Source: Labilithrix sp. (GTDB taxonomy: Bacteria > Myxococcota_A > Polyangia > Polyangiales > Polyangiaceae). Taken from it: 64,000 bases of DNA. This document shows positions 50,757 through 58,435 of this stretch, in pieces (position 1 is the stretch's first letter; each line of letters opens with the position of its first letter). The notes beneath the pieces are model-generated. The model was not told the origin of the DNA, ran no database searches, and saw only the letters and a program-made list of their open reading frames with translations. Made by a program: the position numbers and the translations under genes. The stretch spans positions 124,001 through 188,000 of the forward strand of contig JAHBWE010000006.1 in assembly GCA_019637155.1 (NCBI GenBank), read 5' to 3'.

Positions 50757-51711
50757 TCCAGCGCGCGGCCGCCTGGAGCGCGGCCTCGCCGTTCGGGTGG
50801 TACTGCGCGAACACGGCCGGGTCGTGCGGCATGTCCGGCGCGACGTCGAGCGTGACGTCGACGCCGTCGTCCTTCATCCGCGCGGCGAGGCGGAGGATGT
50901 CGTCGCGCGGGATCTCGCACTCTCCCGCGCTCACGAACGCAGGCGCGAGGCCGGCGAAGCTCGCGTTCACGGGCGAGAGGCGCGGGTCCGAGAGCGGCAC
51001 CTCACCCGCGTACGCCTTCGCCTGCGCGACGAGCGTCTTCCGGTCGCCGAAGTCGTAGGGGTCGTTGTCGAGGAACGACGCGCCCGGCATCTCGAGGTCG
51101 GCCCACGGAGAGAGGAGGAGGGCGCCCTTCGCCTGCGGCCCGCCGCGATCGCGGAGCGCGAGCTGCAGCTCGAGCGCGAGGTTGCCGCCGGCGGAGTCGC
51201 CGCCGACGACGATGCGGTCCGCCTTCATGCCGTCCGCGACGAGCGCGTCGAACGCGGTGATCGCGTCCTCGTGCGCGGCGGGGAACGGATCCTCCGGCGC
51301 GAGGCGGTAGTCGACCGCGATCGCGGTGACGCCGCTCGCGAGGGCGAGCCGCGCGATGACGTCGGCGTGCGTCGTCCACGCGGAGCCGAAGGCGTACGAC
51401 CCGCCGTGGAAGAAGAGGAGGGCGCCGTCGTCGCGCGCGCCGGGCGGCACGAACCAGCGCGTGCGGAGCCCGGCGAGCGTGCCGTCGCGCGTCGCCGTCT
51501 TCTTCACCTGATCCTGCGGGATCGGCCGCGCGTCGGTCACGGCGCGGACGCGCGGGAGGGGCCAGGTGCTCGACTCTTCCCAGTCGAGGCGCAGGAACGC
51601 GACGACGCATTCGAACGAGAACGACCAGGAGGGACGCGCCGGCCCGCGCGTGCGACGTCGCTTCAGGGTCTGCCAGAAAGCGGCGAGGAAGAGGCGAAGA
51701 AGCCGAAGCAC
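50728..51711 (-). CDS. HSL-family alpha/beta hydrolase (esterase/lipase)
   Basis: About 327 residues from GTG 51711; GTG 51768 would add 19 residues. The hormone-sensitive-lipase signature HGG is present (FFHGGSYAFGS), with the nucleophile elbow GDSAGGN, the acid region SAGECEIPRDD and the catalytic histidine in DMPHDPAVF. An N-terminal hydrophobic cap helix (LRLLRLFLAAFWQ) may anchor it to the membrane. It hydrolyses short-chain carboxyl esters. It is divergent from the F5/8-type lipoprotein gene. Confidence 0.87.
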   Translation of the reverse strand: MLRLLRLFLAAFWQTLKRRRTRGPARPSWSFSFECVVAFLRLDWEESSTWPLPRVRAVTDARPIPQDQVKKTATRDGTLAGLRTRWFVPPGARDDGALLFFHGGSYAFGSAWTTHADVIARLALASGVTAIAVDYRLAPEDPFPAAHEDAITAFDALVADGMKADRIVVGGDSAGGNLALELQLALRDRGGPQAKGALLLSPWADLEMPGASFLDNDPYDFGDRKTLVAQAKAYAGEVPLSDPRLSPVNASFAGLAPAFVSAGECEIPRDDILRLAARMKDDGVDVTLDVAPDMPHDPAVFAQYHPNGEAALQAAARWIKAQLPAPR

Positions 51712-51895
51712 GATCGAAGGATAGGGGCGCGCACGTGAGCGGCCAGCCTCTGCCACCCGAGCCCGCACGATCGTTGCATGCGTTGCGTTCCGCGACCGTC
51801 GATTCCTCCGCGGATCGACGACACGCGTTGCGTTCCGCTGCTTCCGCTGCTCCGCGCGAATGCTCCGGGCAGCCTGGGCGTACAGTCAGGACCCG

Positions 51896-53254
51896 ATGAA
51901 CGCGCGTCTCTTGGTGCTCGTGCTCGTGCTCGTGCCGGTGCTCGGGTGTCGCGAGAAGACGAGGGGCGTCGCGAGCGAGCGGCCGGCGATCGACGCGTCG
52001 CCGCTGGTGTCGGCGGCGGTGGCTTCAGCGTCGCCGCCGCCGCCGCCCTCCGATCCGATCGTCGATCTGCTCCACACGGTCGACTGCACCGTCGCGGTCT
52101 CGTCGAAGGTCGAGAACCCGCACGACTTCCCGGAGCACCTCGTCGACGGCAAGCCGGAGACGGCCTGGAACAGCAAAACGGGAGATCTGAATGGTTTCAT
52201 CGAATTTCGCGTACCGGCCTCCGCGCGCGTGACGCGGGTGGAGCTGACGGCGGGCTTCGACAAGGTCGGTCCGAAGGGTGATCTCTTCGCGATGAACCAT
52301 CGCATCACGAAGGTGCGCCTCTCGCGCGGCGGCACGGTCGTGAAGGAGGTGGACCTCGATCCGTCGAAGCGATCGCTCCAGGCGATCGACGTCGACGAGC
52401 CGGGCGGCGACTTCCGGCTCGACGTCCTCGCGACGCAGCCGGGGACGGAGAAGGCGTGGCGCGAGCTCGCGGTGTCCGAGCTCCGGGTGTGGGGGCGAGC
52501 CGGCGGGGCGCCGGAGAACCCGGCGCACCTCCCGAAGGTGGCGATCGGGGCCCTCGACGGCACGCGCTCGCACGCGAAGCCGGCGAAGACCGATCCCGCG
52601 CCGGTGGGGCCGTTCGGGACGATCGAGGACCTCTGCAAGACGTACGACCGAGTCATGACGCCGCTGATCGATCTCGCGTTCCCGGGCGATCGCTACCCGG
52701 GAAAGATCGAGGGACCGCACTGCGCGGAGGACACGGTCGCGGCGGCGACGGCGACGATCGCGCAGGGCCCCTTCAAGAGCGCGAGGTTCGTGCGCTTCGA
52801 CGGCGTCGAGGAGCAGCGCTCCTTGCTCGTCCTCGAGACGGCGAGCGGCTTCTCGCGGACGAACGTGGAGCTCTGGTCCCGTTTCCACGACGATCCCGGC
52901 TGCTTGCACGGCAGCCACCACGAGGTCGAAGACGCGCGTCTGGTGCAGACGTCGACGGGCCAAGACGTCGTCATCGTGCGCGTCCTCGATCGCGACGTCC
53001 GCTGGGCGCAGCTCGACCCCACCCTCCAGGGCCTCACGACGACGGAGCGCGCCTACGCCTGCCGCGTCGACGCAAAGGGCGCCGCGACATGCGACGGCCC
53101 CCTCATCACGGCCCGCGCACACCAGGGCTTCCCATCCGGCATGGTCGACCCCTCGGACGCCCGCCTCTACGTCATCGACGTCACGAAGACCCCATGGACG
53201 TCGCGACGAGAACCATCCCTCGGCCCAGCCGGCGACCTCCGCCTAGCGCCGTAG
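51896..53254 (+). CDS. Lipoprotein with F5/8-type C (discoidin-like) domain
   Basis: 452 residues from ATG 51896. The lipobox is VPVLGC. After a Ser/Ala/Pro linker, residues about 60-190 form a discoidin-like jelly roll (EHLVDGKPETAWNS, FIEFRVPASARVTRVELTAGF, ELRVWGRAG) that usually binds carbohydrate. The C-terminal half (about 230 residues, four cysteines) is unrecognised. The protein is probably displayed on the outer membrane. A hairpin at 53282-53300 may end the transcript. Confidence 0.75.
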   Translation: MNARLLVLVLVLVPVLGCREKTRGVASERPAIDASPLVSAAVASASPPPPPSDPIVDLLHTVDCTVAVSSKVENPHDFPEHLVDGKPETAWNSKTGDLNGFIEFRVPASARVTRVELTAGFDKVGPKGDLFAMNHRITKVRLSRGGTVVKEVDLDPSKRSLQAIDVDEPGGDFRLDVLATQPGTEKAWRELAVSELRVWGRAGGAPENPAHLPKVAIGALDGTRSHAKPAKTDPAPVGPFGTIEDLCKTYDRVMTPLIDLAFPGDRYPGKIEGPHCAEDTVAAATATIAQGPFKSARFVRFDGVEEQRSLLVLETASGFSRTNVELWSRFHDDPGCLHGSHHEVEDARLVQTSTGQDVVIVRVLDRDVRWAQLDPTLQGLTTTERAYACRVDAKGAATCDGPLITARAHQGFPSGMVDPSDARLYVIDVTKTPWTSRREPSLGPAGDLRLAP

Positions 53255-53281
53255 TCGCATCTTGCGTGTTTGGCGACTCGC

Positions 53282-53300
53282 CGCTGATTGCCAATCAGCG
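53282..53300 (+). terminator. Hairpin downstream of the discoidin-like lipoprotein gene
   Basis: CGCTGATT at 53282-53289 pairs with AATCAGCG at 53293-53300 around GCC. TTGGCG just upstream and CGCCAA downstream can extend the structure. No T-tract is seen, so termination efficiency is uncertain. Confidence 0.45.
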
Positions 53301-53369
53301 CCAACCGAAGATGGCAATGGCAACGGCTAGTAGCGAATACGCGGCCGCAGTAGGAGCTCGTCATCGACG

Positions 53370-53575
53370 CGGACGGTTCGTCCGTAGTGACCACGAACGC
53401 GGCAGTGTCGTCCGGCACGTCCGTCGGGTCCGCGCAATCAAGCGTCGGACGGCACGTCCGTCGGGTCCGCGCAATCAGGTGTCGGCCAGCACGTCCGCCG
53501 GGGCCACGCAATCAAGCGTCGGCCAGCATGCACGGTCGGTGCGCAATCAGGTGTCGGACGGCTCGTCCGTAGTGG
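53370..53575 (-). repeat. About 37-bp degenerate repeats echoing the 3' end of the GT2 gene
   Basis: On the plus strand the core CGCGCAATCA recurs near 53430, 53468, 53505 and 53542 (about 37 bp apart), each with a GTCGGACGG or GTCGGCCAG and a CGTCCGTCGGG-like part. The first copy in minus-strand order contains the last codons and stop of the GT2 gene (53547). The rest lie beyond the stop. There is no gene in 53301-53546. Confidence 0.7.
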
Positions 53576-55727
53576 CGGTGGGGACGGCCGACGGCGAGCG
53601 CGCGGTCTCGGGCATGGCGTCGGCTTTCGCCGCGCGCATCGCCGGCACGCTCGGCGCGCGCGGTGCGCCGCTGGGGTTCTTGCTCGGCGGCGGCGCCCCC
53701 GCCGCGGCCCGCATCGCCGACACGCTCGCCCGCTGCACCGGCGGCGCACTCGGCGTCCGCATCGACGGCGGCACCGACTTCACGGCCCCAGGCGGCGCAC
53801 TCGGCGTCGCCGCACCGGGCGGCGCGGGCGGCACGCTCGGTGTCGCGGCCCCAGGCGGCGCGCTAGGCGTCGCCGCACGGGGCGGCACGCTCGGTGTCGC
53901 GGCCCCAGGCGGCGCGCTAGGCGTGCGCCCAGAAGGCCGAACCGCCGGAGCATTCGGGGTGTACCCAGAAGGCCGAACCGCCGGAGCGCTCGGAGTGTGT
54001 CCAGAGGGCCGAACCGCCGGAGCGCTCGGAGTGTGTCCAGAGGGCCGAACCGCCGGAGCGCTCGGAGTGTGCCCCGCGGGCCGGACGGGCGGAGCGCTCG
54101 GAGTGTGCCCCGCGGGCCGGACGGGCGGAGCGCTCGGAGTGTGCCCCGCGGGCCGGACGGGCGGAGCGCTCGGAGTGTGCCCCGCGGGCCGGACGGGCGG
54201 AGCGCTCGGGGTCGTGCGTGGCTCGGCTGCGACAGGCGGCGCGCTCGGCGTGCGCGGGAGCGGCGGCGGCACGCTCGCGGAGCTGGCGCTGCGCGGCGGT
54301 CCGGCGGGTCCCGTCGCGGGTGCGTGCGGCGCGGCGGGGATCGACGAGAGCGACGACGACAGCTTCAGCGGCGGCGGCTTGTTCGAGGCGGTCGCGGGCG
54401 GCGCGGGCGTCACGCTCTTCCGCGCAGGCATGTGACTCGAAATGGAAGCCTCGGCCACGGCACCCGCCGCAACAACAGCGGCGGGCGGCGGCGGCACCTC
54501 GCCAGCGGCCTGCACCCCCACGCTCGCCGACTTCGCCGCGGCCTGCACCCCCATGCTCGCCGGCTTCGCCGCGGCCTGCGCCCCCACGCTTGGCGGCACG
54601 CTCGCCGGCCTCGCGGCGGCCTGCGGCGGCACGCTCGCCGGCGTCGCGGCGGCGGTCGTGACGGACGGCGGCTTCGACGTGCGCGGTAGCGCGGGCGGCA
54701 CCGACGGCGTGCGCCCCGACGGCGGCGGGAACGACGGCGCGCGGACCGCTTCGACGATGTCGTTCGTCGCGAGCTTCCGCGATCGCTTCTTCGAGCCGAA
54801 GTTGATGCGCTCCGAGAGGACGTAGAGCGGCCGCCGCTTCGACTGCTCGTAGATGCGCCCGACGTATTCGCCGAGGACGCCGAGCATGAAGAACTGGACG
54901 CTGAAGAGGAACGCGACGAGGACGACCTGCGTCGTCCAGCCGGGCACGTTCATGCCGGCCGCGTACGTGATGATCGACGCGATGGCGTAGAGGACGCTCG
55001 CCGCGCCGACGAAGACGCCGATGTACGTCGCGAAGCGGAGCGGCTGGATGCTGAACGACGCGATCCCGTCGAGCGCGAACGCGAGCATCTTCTTCAGCGG
55101 GTACTTCGTCTCCCCCGCCGCGCGCGCCGCGCGATCGTACTCGACCGCCGTCTGCTTGAACCCGACCCACGCGACGAGGCCGCGCACGAAGCGGTGGTTC
55201 TCGCGCAGCCCCGACAGCGTGCGCACGACGCGGCGGCTCATCAGCCGGAAGTCACCGGCGTCGAGCGGCACCTCGATCGGGATCAGCGCCGCGAAGACGC
55301 GGTAGAACCACTTCGCGGTGAAGAGCTTGAACCACGACTCACCGACGCGCGATCGCCGCCGCCCGTAGACGACGTCGAACCCTTGCTTCCATTTCGCGAC
55401 CATCTCGAGGATGACCTCGGGCGGATCCTGCAGGTCGGCGTCCATCACGACGATGGCGCGACCGCGCGCCTTGTCCATGCCCGCCGTGATCGCGCGCTGA
55501 TGCCCGAAGTTGCGCGAGAACCCGAGCACCTTGTAGCGGGGCTCGTGGCCGGCCATCCGTCGCAGGATGTCCATCGACGCGTCCTTCGAGCCGTCGTTGA
55601 CGAAGACGACCTCGGTCGTGAGGCCGTCGAGCTTTCCGAGCAGCTCCTTGAGACGCACGTCGAGCTGAGGAAGGACCTCTTCCTCGTTGTAGATCGGGAT
55701 GACGAGCGACAGCTCGGGGCGCGACAT
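53547..55727 (-). CDS. GT2 polyprenyl-phosphate glycosyltransferase with 400-residue Pro-rich repeat tail
   Basis: 726 residues. The first about 320 are a complete DPM1/ArnC-type enzyme: LVIPIYNEEEVLPQL, VNDGSKDAS, MDADLQDPPEV, and DAGDFRLMSRRVV. Two transmembrane helices follow, with GVLGEYVGRIYEQSKRRPLYV at the membrane edge. The remainder, from about residue 325, is Pro/Ala/Ser-rich, with eight 12-residue units TPSAP(P/A)VRP(A/S)GH and many APPGAATPS variants. Family members usually stop near 330 residues. The tail is predicted cytoplasmic and disordered, perhaps a docking scaffold. The gene follows galE by 24 bp. Confidence 0.85.
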   Translation of the reverse strand: MSRPELSLVIPIYNEEEVLPQLDVRLKELLGKLDGLTTEVVFVNDGSKDASMDILRRMAGHEPRYKVLGFSRNFGHQRAITAGMDKARGRAIVVMDADLQDPPEVILEMVAKWKQGFDVVYGRRRSRVGESWFKLFTAKWFYRVFAALIPIEVPLDAGDFRLMSRRVVRTLSGLRENHRFVRGLVAWVGFKQTAVEYDRAARAAGETKYPLKKMLAFALDGIASFSIQPLRFATYIGVFVGAASVLYAIASIITYAAGMNVPGWTTQVVLVAFLFSVQFFMLGVLGEYVGRIYEQSKRRPLYVLSERINFGSKKRSRKLATNDIVEAVRAPSFPPPSGRTPSVPPALPRTSKPPSVTTAAATPASVPPQAAARPASVPPSVGAQAAAKPASMGVQAAAKSASVGVQAAGEVPPPPAAVVAAGAVAEASISSHMPARKSVTPAPPATASNKPPPLKLSSSLSSIPAAPHAPATGPAGPPRSASSASVPPPLPRTPSAPPVAAEPRTTPSAPPVRPAGHTPSAPPVRPAGHTPSAPPVRPAGHTPSAPPVRPAGHTPSAPAVRPSGHTPSAPAVRPSGHTPSAPAVRPSGYTPNAPAVRPSGRTPSAPPGAATPSVPPRAATPSAPPGAATPSVPPAPPGAATPSAPPGAVKSVPPSMRTPSAPPVQRASVSAMRAAAGAPPPSKNPSGAPRAPSVPAMRAAKADAMPETARSPSAVPTATTDEPSDT
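53930..54216 (-). repeat. 36-bp in-frame minisatellite (8 units)
   Basis: On the plus strand the anchor (A/G)CCG or GGACGGGCGG recurs every 36 bases at 53941, 53977, 54013, 54049, 54085, 54121, 54157 and 54193. The last four units are near-identical to one another, as are units two to four, which suggests recent expansion of two sub-types. It encodes the TPSAP(P/A)VRP(A/S)GH repeats of the GT2 tail. Confidence 0.88.
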
Positions 55728-55751
55728 TGGACGGCGTTCTCGGCCGCCTTT

Positions 55752-56729
55752 CTACCGCATTTTGAACGCCCACGCGTCGCTCACGATCGCGTCCAGGTCG
55801 GTCCGCTCGGCGCGCCAGCCGAGGACCTCCGCCGCGCGGTCCACCTTGGCGACGAGCACCGCCGGATCCCCCGCCCGCCGCGGCGACTCCACCACCGTGA
55901 CCGTCTTCCCGGTGACGCGCTCCACCGCACGGACGATCTCCCGCACGCTCGTGCCCTTCCCCGTCCCGCAGTTGAACGCCCCGGACGCCCCCCCGCGCCC
56001 GAGGTGCTCGATCGCGGCGAGGTGCGCGGCGGCGAGGTCCCGCACGTGGATGTAGTCGCGGACACACGTGCCGTCGGGCGTGTCCCAATCCGTGCCGAAC
56101 ATCGTGAGGTGCTTCCGCTCCCCGGCCGCGACCTCGAGCACGATCGGGATCAGGTGCGTCTCCGGCTCGTGCCGCTCGCCGAGCCCGGCCTCGGGATGCG
56201 CGCCCGCGGCGTTGAAGTAGCGGAGCGCGGCCCAGCGCAGTCCGTACGCCTTGCCGTAGGCGTCGAGCGCGTGCTCGATCGCGAGCTTCGAGCTGCCGTA
56301 CGGGCTCTCGGGCCGCTTCGGATGATCCTCGTCGATCGGAACGCTCTCCGGCGTGCCGTACACCGCCGCGGTCGACGAGAACACGATCGACGGTAGCGGC
56401 GCGCCCGCCTCCTTCGCGTCGATCATCGCGTCGAGGAGCGCGAGCGACTTCATCGTGTTCGCGTGGAAGTAGAGCCGCGGATTCGCGACCGACTCCTCCA
56501 CCCGGATCTTCGCCGCGAAGTGGATGACGCCGTCGAACCGCTCCCGAACGAGCAGCTCCCGCGCGTTCGCGACGTCGCCAAGGGCGAAGCTCGCGGCGGC
56601 GGGCACCTGCTCGCGGTGCCCGGTCGAGAGGTCGTCGAGCACGGTCACGCGATGCCCCGCCTCGAGCAGCGCCGCGACCATGTGCGAGCCGATGTACCCG
56701 GCGCCGCCGGTGACGAGGACCTTCTTCAT
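55752..56729 (-). CDS. galE: UDP-glucose 4-epimerase
   Basis: 325 residues, a usual GalE length, from ATG 56729 overlapping the methyltransferase stop (ATGA). Motifs: VTGGAGYIGSHMV, VIHFAAKIRVEESV, SSTAAVYG, SPYGSSKLAIE, RYFNAAGAHPE, and the GTDWDTPDGTCVRDYIHV block specific to GalE. It interconverts UDP-glucose and UDP-galactose for surface glycans. It lies between a methyltransferase and the GT2 gene with the repeat tail. Confidence 0.93.
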   Translation of the reverse strand: MKKVLVTGGAGYIGSHMVAALLEAGHRVTVLDDLSTGHREQVPAAASFALGDVANARELLVRERFDGVIHFAAKIRVEESVANPRLYFHANTMKSLALLDAMIDAKEAGAPLPSIVFSSTAAVYGTPESVPIDEDHPKRPESPYGSSKLAIEHALDAYGKAYGLRWAALRYFNAAGAHPEAGLGERHEPETHLIPIVLEVAAGERKHLTMFGTDWDTPDGTCVRDYIHVRDLAAAHLAAIEHLGRGGASGAFNCGTGKGTSVREIVRAVERVTGKTVTVVESPRRAGDPAVLVAKVDRAAEVLGWRAERTDLDAIVSDAWAFKMR

Positions 56730-57340
56730 CGCGGCCTCAACGCCATCGCGTGGTACCGGACGCGGTCGCTGGTGGGGCTCGAGGTGATCGACTTCGCGAC
56801 CTCGACCTCGAGCCCGGCGTCGCGCGCGAGCGCGGCGTAGGCGTCGGGCGTGCGGCAGTACCGGCCGCGGTCCATCATCGCGAGCACGTTGTTGAACAGC
56901 ATGCCGGGGACGAACACGATGTCGTTCGTGACGACGCGCGCGAGCCGCGGCGACCCGGCTGCCATGCGGAGCGCGCCCACCGCTTCCTCGTTCGTGAGGT
57001 GATGCAGCACACCGGACAGCACGACGCCGGTGGGCTCGAGCTCCACGACGTCGGCGGCGTGGACGACGCGGCACTCGAACCTGACGCGCGGATCGTTCCC
57101 CCACCGCTTCTCCGCCGCCGCGATCGCGACGGGGTCGGTATCGATCCCGAGGTACCGCTCGAACCGGTCGAGGTACCGGAGCGCATCCCCGGTCCCGCAC
57201 CCGACGTCGAGGATCGAGTGCCGAGCGGGGTCAGGCAGCATCTCGTAGAGCGGCCGCATGTCGATCCCCCCCACGACACGCGGCCGAACCTGCTCGTAGA
57301 CGAACGGATGCCCGAGGATCTTGCGGTAGAGACCGACCAT
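56726..57340 (-). CDS. SAM-dependent methyltransferase
   Basis: 204 residues. The N-terminus YRKILGHPFVYEQVRP leads into motif I LDVGCGTGDALRYLD, then LGIDTDPVAI, VVLSGVLHHL and FVPGMLFNN. This type is common in lipid- and polysaccharide-modifying loci. It heads a three-gene minus-strand operon with galE and the GT2 gene, divergent from the tRNA-Lys gene. The substrate is unknown. Confidence 0.83.
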   Translation of the reverse strand: MVGLYRKILGHPFVYEQVRPRVVGGIDMRPLYEMLPDPARHSILDVGCGTGDALRYLDRFERYLGIDTDPVAIAAAEKRWGNDPRVRFECRVVHAADVVELEPTGVVLSGVLHHLTNEEAVGALRMAAGSPRLARVVTNDIVFVPGMLFNNVLAMMDRGRYCRTPDAYAALARDAGLEVEVAKSITSSPTSDRVRYHAMALRPR

Positions 57341-57374
57341 CGCCGCGCGACTCTAGCACCGTGCACGGCGGCGC

Positions 57375-57403
57375 TTGACACCCCGCGCGCCGCTCAGTAA
57401 GTA
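57375..57403 (+). promoter_or_regulatory. Sigma-70-type promoter of tRNA-Lys
   Basis: TTGACA at 57375-57380 and TAAGTA at 57398-57403 are separated by 17 bases, and transcription would start about 7 bases before the tRNA. This is the best consensus promoter I could find in the window. Confidence 0.75.
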
Positions 57404-57416
57404 CGCGCTCCCTCAC

Positions 57417-57489
57417 GGGCCAATAGCTCAATTGGTAGAGCAGTGGACTCTTAATCCATTGGTTTCGGGTTCAAGTCCCGGTTGGCCCA
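57417..57489 (+). tRNA. tRNA-Lys (anticodon CTT)
   Basis: 73 bases fold into a full cloverleaf. The acceptor GGGCCAA pairs with TTGGCCC, with discriminator A. The D arm is GCTC...GAGC. The anticodon stem-loop GTGGA-CTCTTAA-TCCAT carries anticodon CTT. The T arm is TCGGG-TTCAAGT-CCCGG. CCA is not encoded. The gene has its own promoter and is followed by remnants of an integrated element, as tRNA 3' ends are common integration targets. Confidence 0.95.
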
Positions 57490-57551
57490 CAAGATCCGCT
57501 ACGAAAAAGAAGGCGTCCCAGCACTTCCAAGAGTGGGGAGGCCCCCAGGGA

Positions 57552-57588
57552 GGCCCAGCACTCGATGAGTCGCTGGGCCTTCGTGTTT
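57552..57588 (+). terminator. Hairpin terminator after tRNA-Lys
   Basis: GGCCCAGC at 57552-57559 pairs with GCTGGGCC at 57572-57579; the loop holds a further small palindrome (ACTCGATGAGT). TTCGTGTTT follows. It probably ends the tRNA transcript. An almost identical stem recurs at 57943. Confidence 0.7.
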
Positions 57589-57605
57589 CCTGCGCCACGA
57601 GTGAC

Positions 57606-57884
57606 ATGGGCGTCGATCTCATTCTGACAACCGCGGCTCGAAAAAGGATCGCGGTGCAAGCGAAGGGCTATCCCTCTGGGACTCGCGTCGGGATCAAAGC
57701 CATCCAAGAAGCGCACATGGGCGCCGACCTGTTTCGGTGTCACGCCGCGAGCGTGATTACAAACAGCCGGTTCACCAAGCCTGCCGTGAACGCGACGCAG
57801 AAGCTGATTGCGTCTGGTCACGACATCCGTCTCATCGACGTCGTCGGACTAGGCGGTCTGATGGCCGGACATACACAGCTCTAG
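57606..57884 (+). pseudogene. Mrr-type (type IV restriction) endonuclease fragment
   Basis: About 92 residues matching the C-terminal catalytic domain of Mrr-like nucleases. GVDLIL...IAVQAKGY carries the D...QxK active site. GIKAIQEAHMGADLF, SVITNSRFTKPAV and IRLIDVVGLGGLM complete the core. The N-terminal DNA-recognition half is absent, and the frame upstream reads through the terminator and tRNA without homology. It is most likely a truncated remnant of a mobile island at the tRNA, although the catalytic residues survive. ATG 57606 is only the first internal methionine. Confidence 0.72.
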
Positions 57885-57942
57885 TCGCGCTATCGGCTGC
57901 TTGGTTTTGCAAGCAGGTGCGCGAAGTCATCGCTCGAACAAA

Positions 57943-57976
57943 GGCCCAGCGCCGCCATTCGCTGGGCCCTCGTGTT
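57943..57976. terminator. Second copy of the GGCCCAGC hairpin
   Basis: GGCCCAGC at 57943-57950 pairs with GCTGGGCC at 57961-57968, followed by CTCGTGTTTC on the plus strand; TTTGTT follows on the minus strand. Stem and tail match the hairpin at 57552, and the loops differ. It lies between the Mrr fragment and the recombinase fragment and may stop transcription in both directions. Confidence 0.65.
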
Positions 57977-58321
57977 TCAGCCGTTGCTTGCGGGGCGAAG
58001 CACGATCACCTCAGCGCCACCGAGGATGCTCGCCGGGAGCGGCGGGTGCGGCGTGCCGAACTTCGCGCTGACGCTCGCGGCTTTGCCCAGGTACTTCTTC
58101 GTCATCGTCACGTTCATGTGTCCGGCGACGGTGAGAAGAAAGAGTTGGCTCTTCCCTCCCACCGCCCAGCGCGTGATCGCGGTGTGACGGAGACCGTCGA
58201 CGGTCTGAACTTCGAACCGGAGCGAGCGTCCCTTGTCGACCGCTTCGCCCGATCGCACGGCACCGAGGCGCGCGCCAGCGTGCTCTCGGTATAGCGACGC
58301 GATGATCCGAACGTTGAACAC
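57977..58321 (-). pseudogene. Tyrosine recombinase (integrase) C-terminal fragment
   Basis: Up to 114 residues. GLRHTAITRWAVGG matches the HxLRHT box, with the first histidine replaced by Asp. AGHMNVTMTKKYLG supplies the conserved His and the nucleophilic tyrosine with its usual spacing. The first catalytic arginine box and the N-terminal DNA-binding domains are missing, so the enzyme is inactive. Its location beside tRNA-Lys fits the usual place of an island integrase. Confidence 0.75.
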
Positions 58322-58435
58322 GCTTCGACGCTCCCATCTTCGGAGCGCGCGCCGCCATAGCGCGCTTCCGTACGCAGTGAGCTCGATCTCGACACGCGTT
58401 GACCGGCCTCGCTGTTGCGTGAAAATCTGAAGTCC

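Noticed and set aside
53370..53546. Short CRISPR array downstream of the discoidin-like lipoprotein
   Set aside because: The 37-bp period contains no separate spacer class; the whole unit repeats and matches the end of the neighbouring CDS.
57375..57884. 169-codon open frame running through tRNA-Lys into the Mrr fragment
   Set aside because: Its first third is the tRNA and its terminator; only the last about 92 codons show protein homology.
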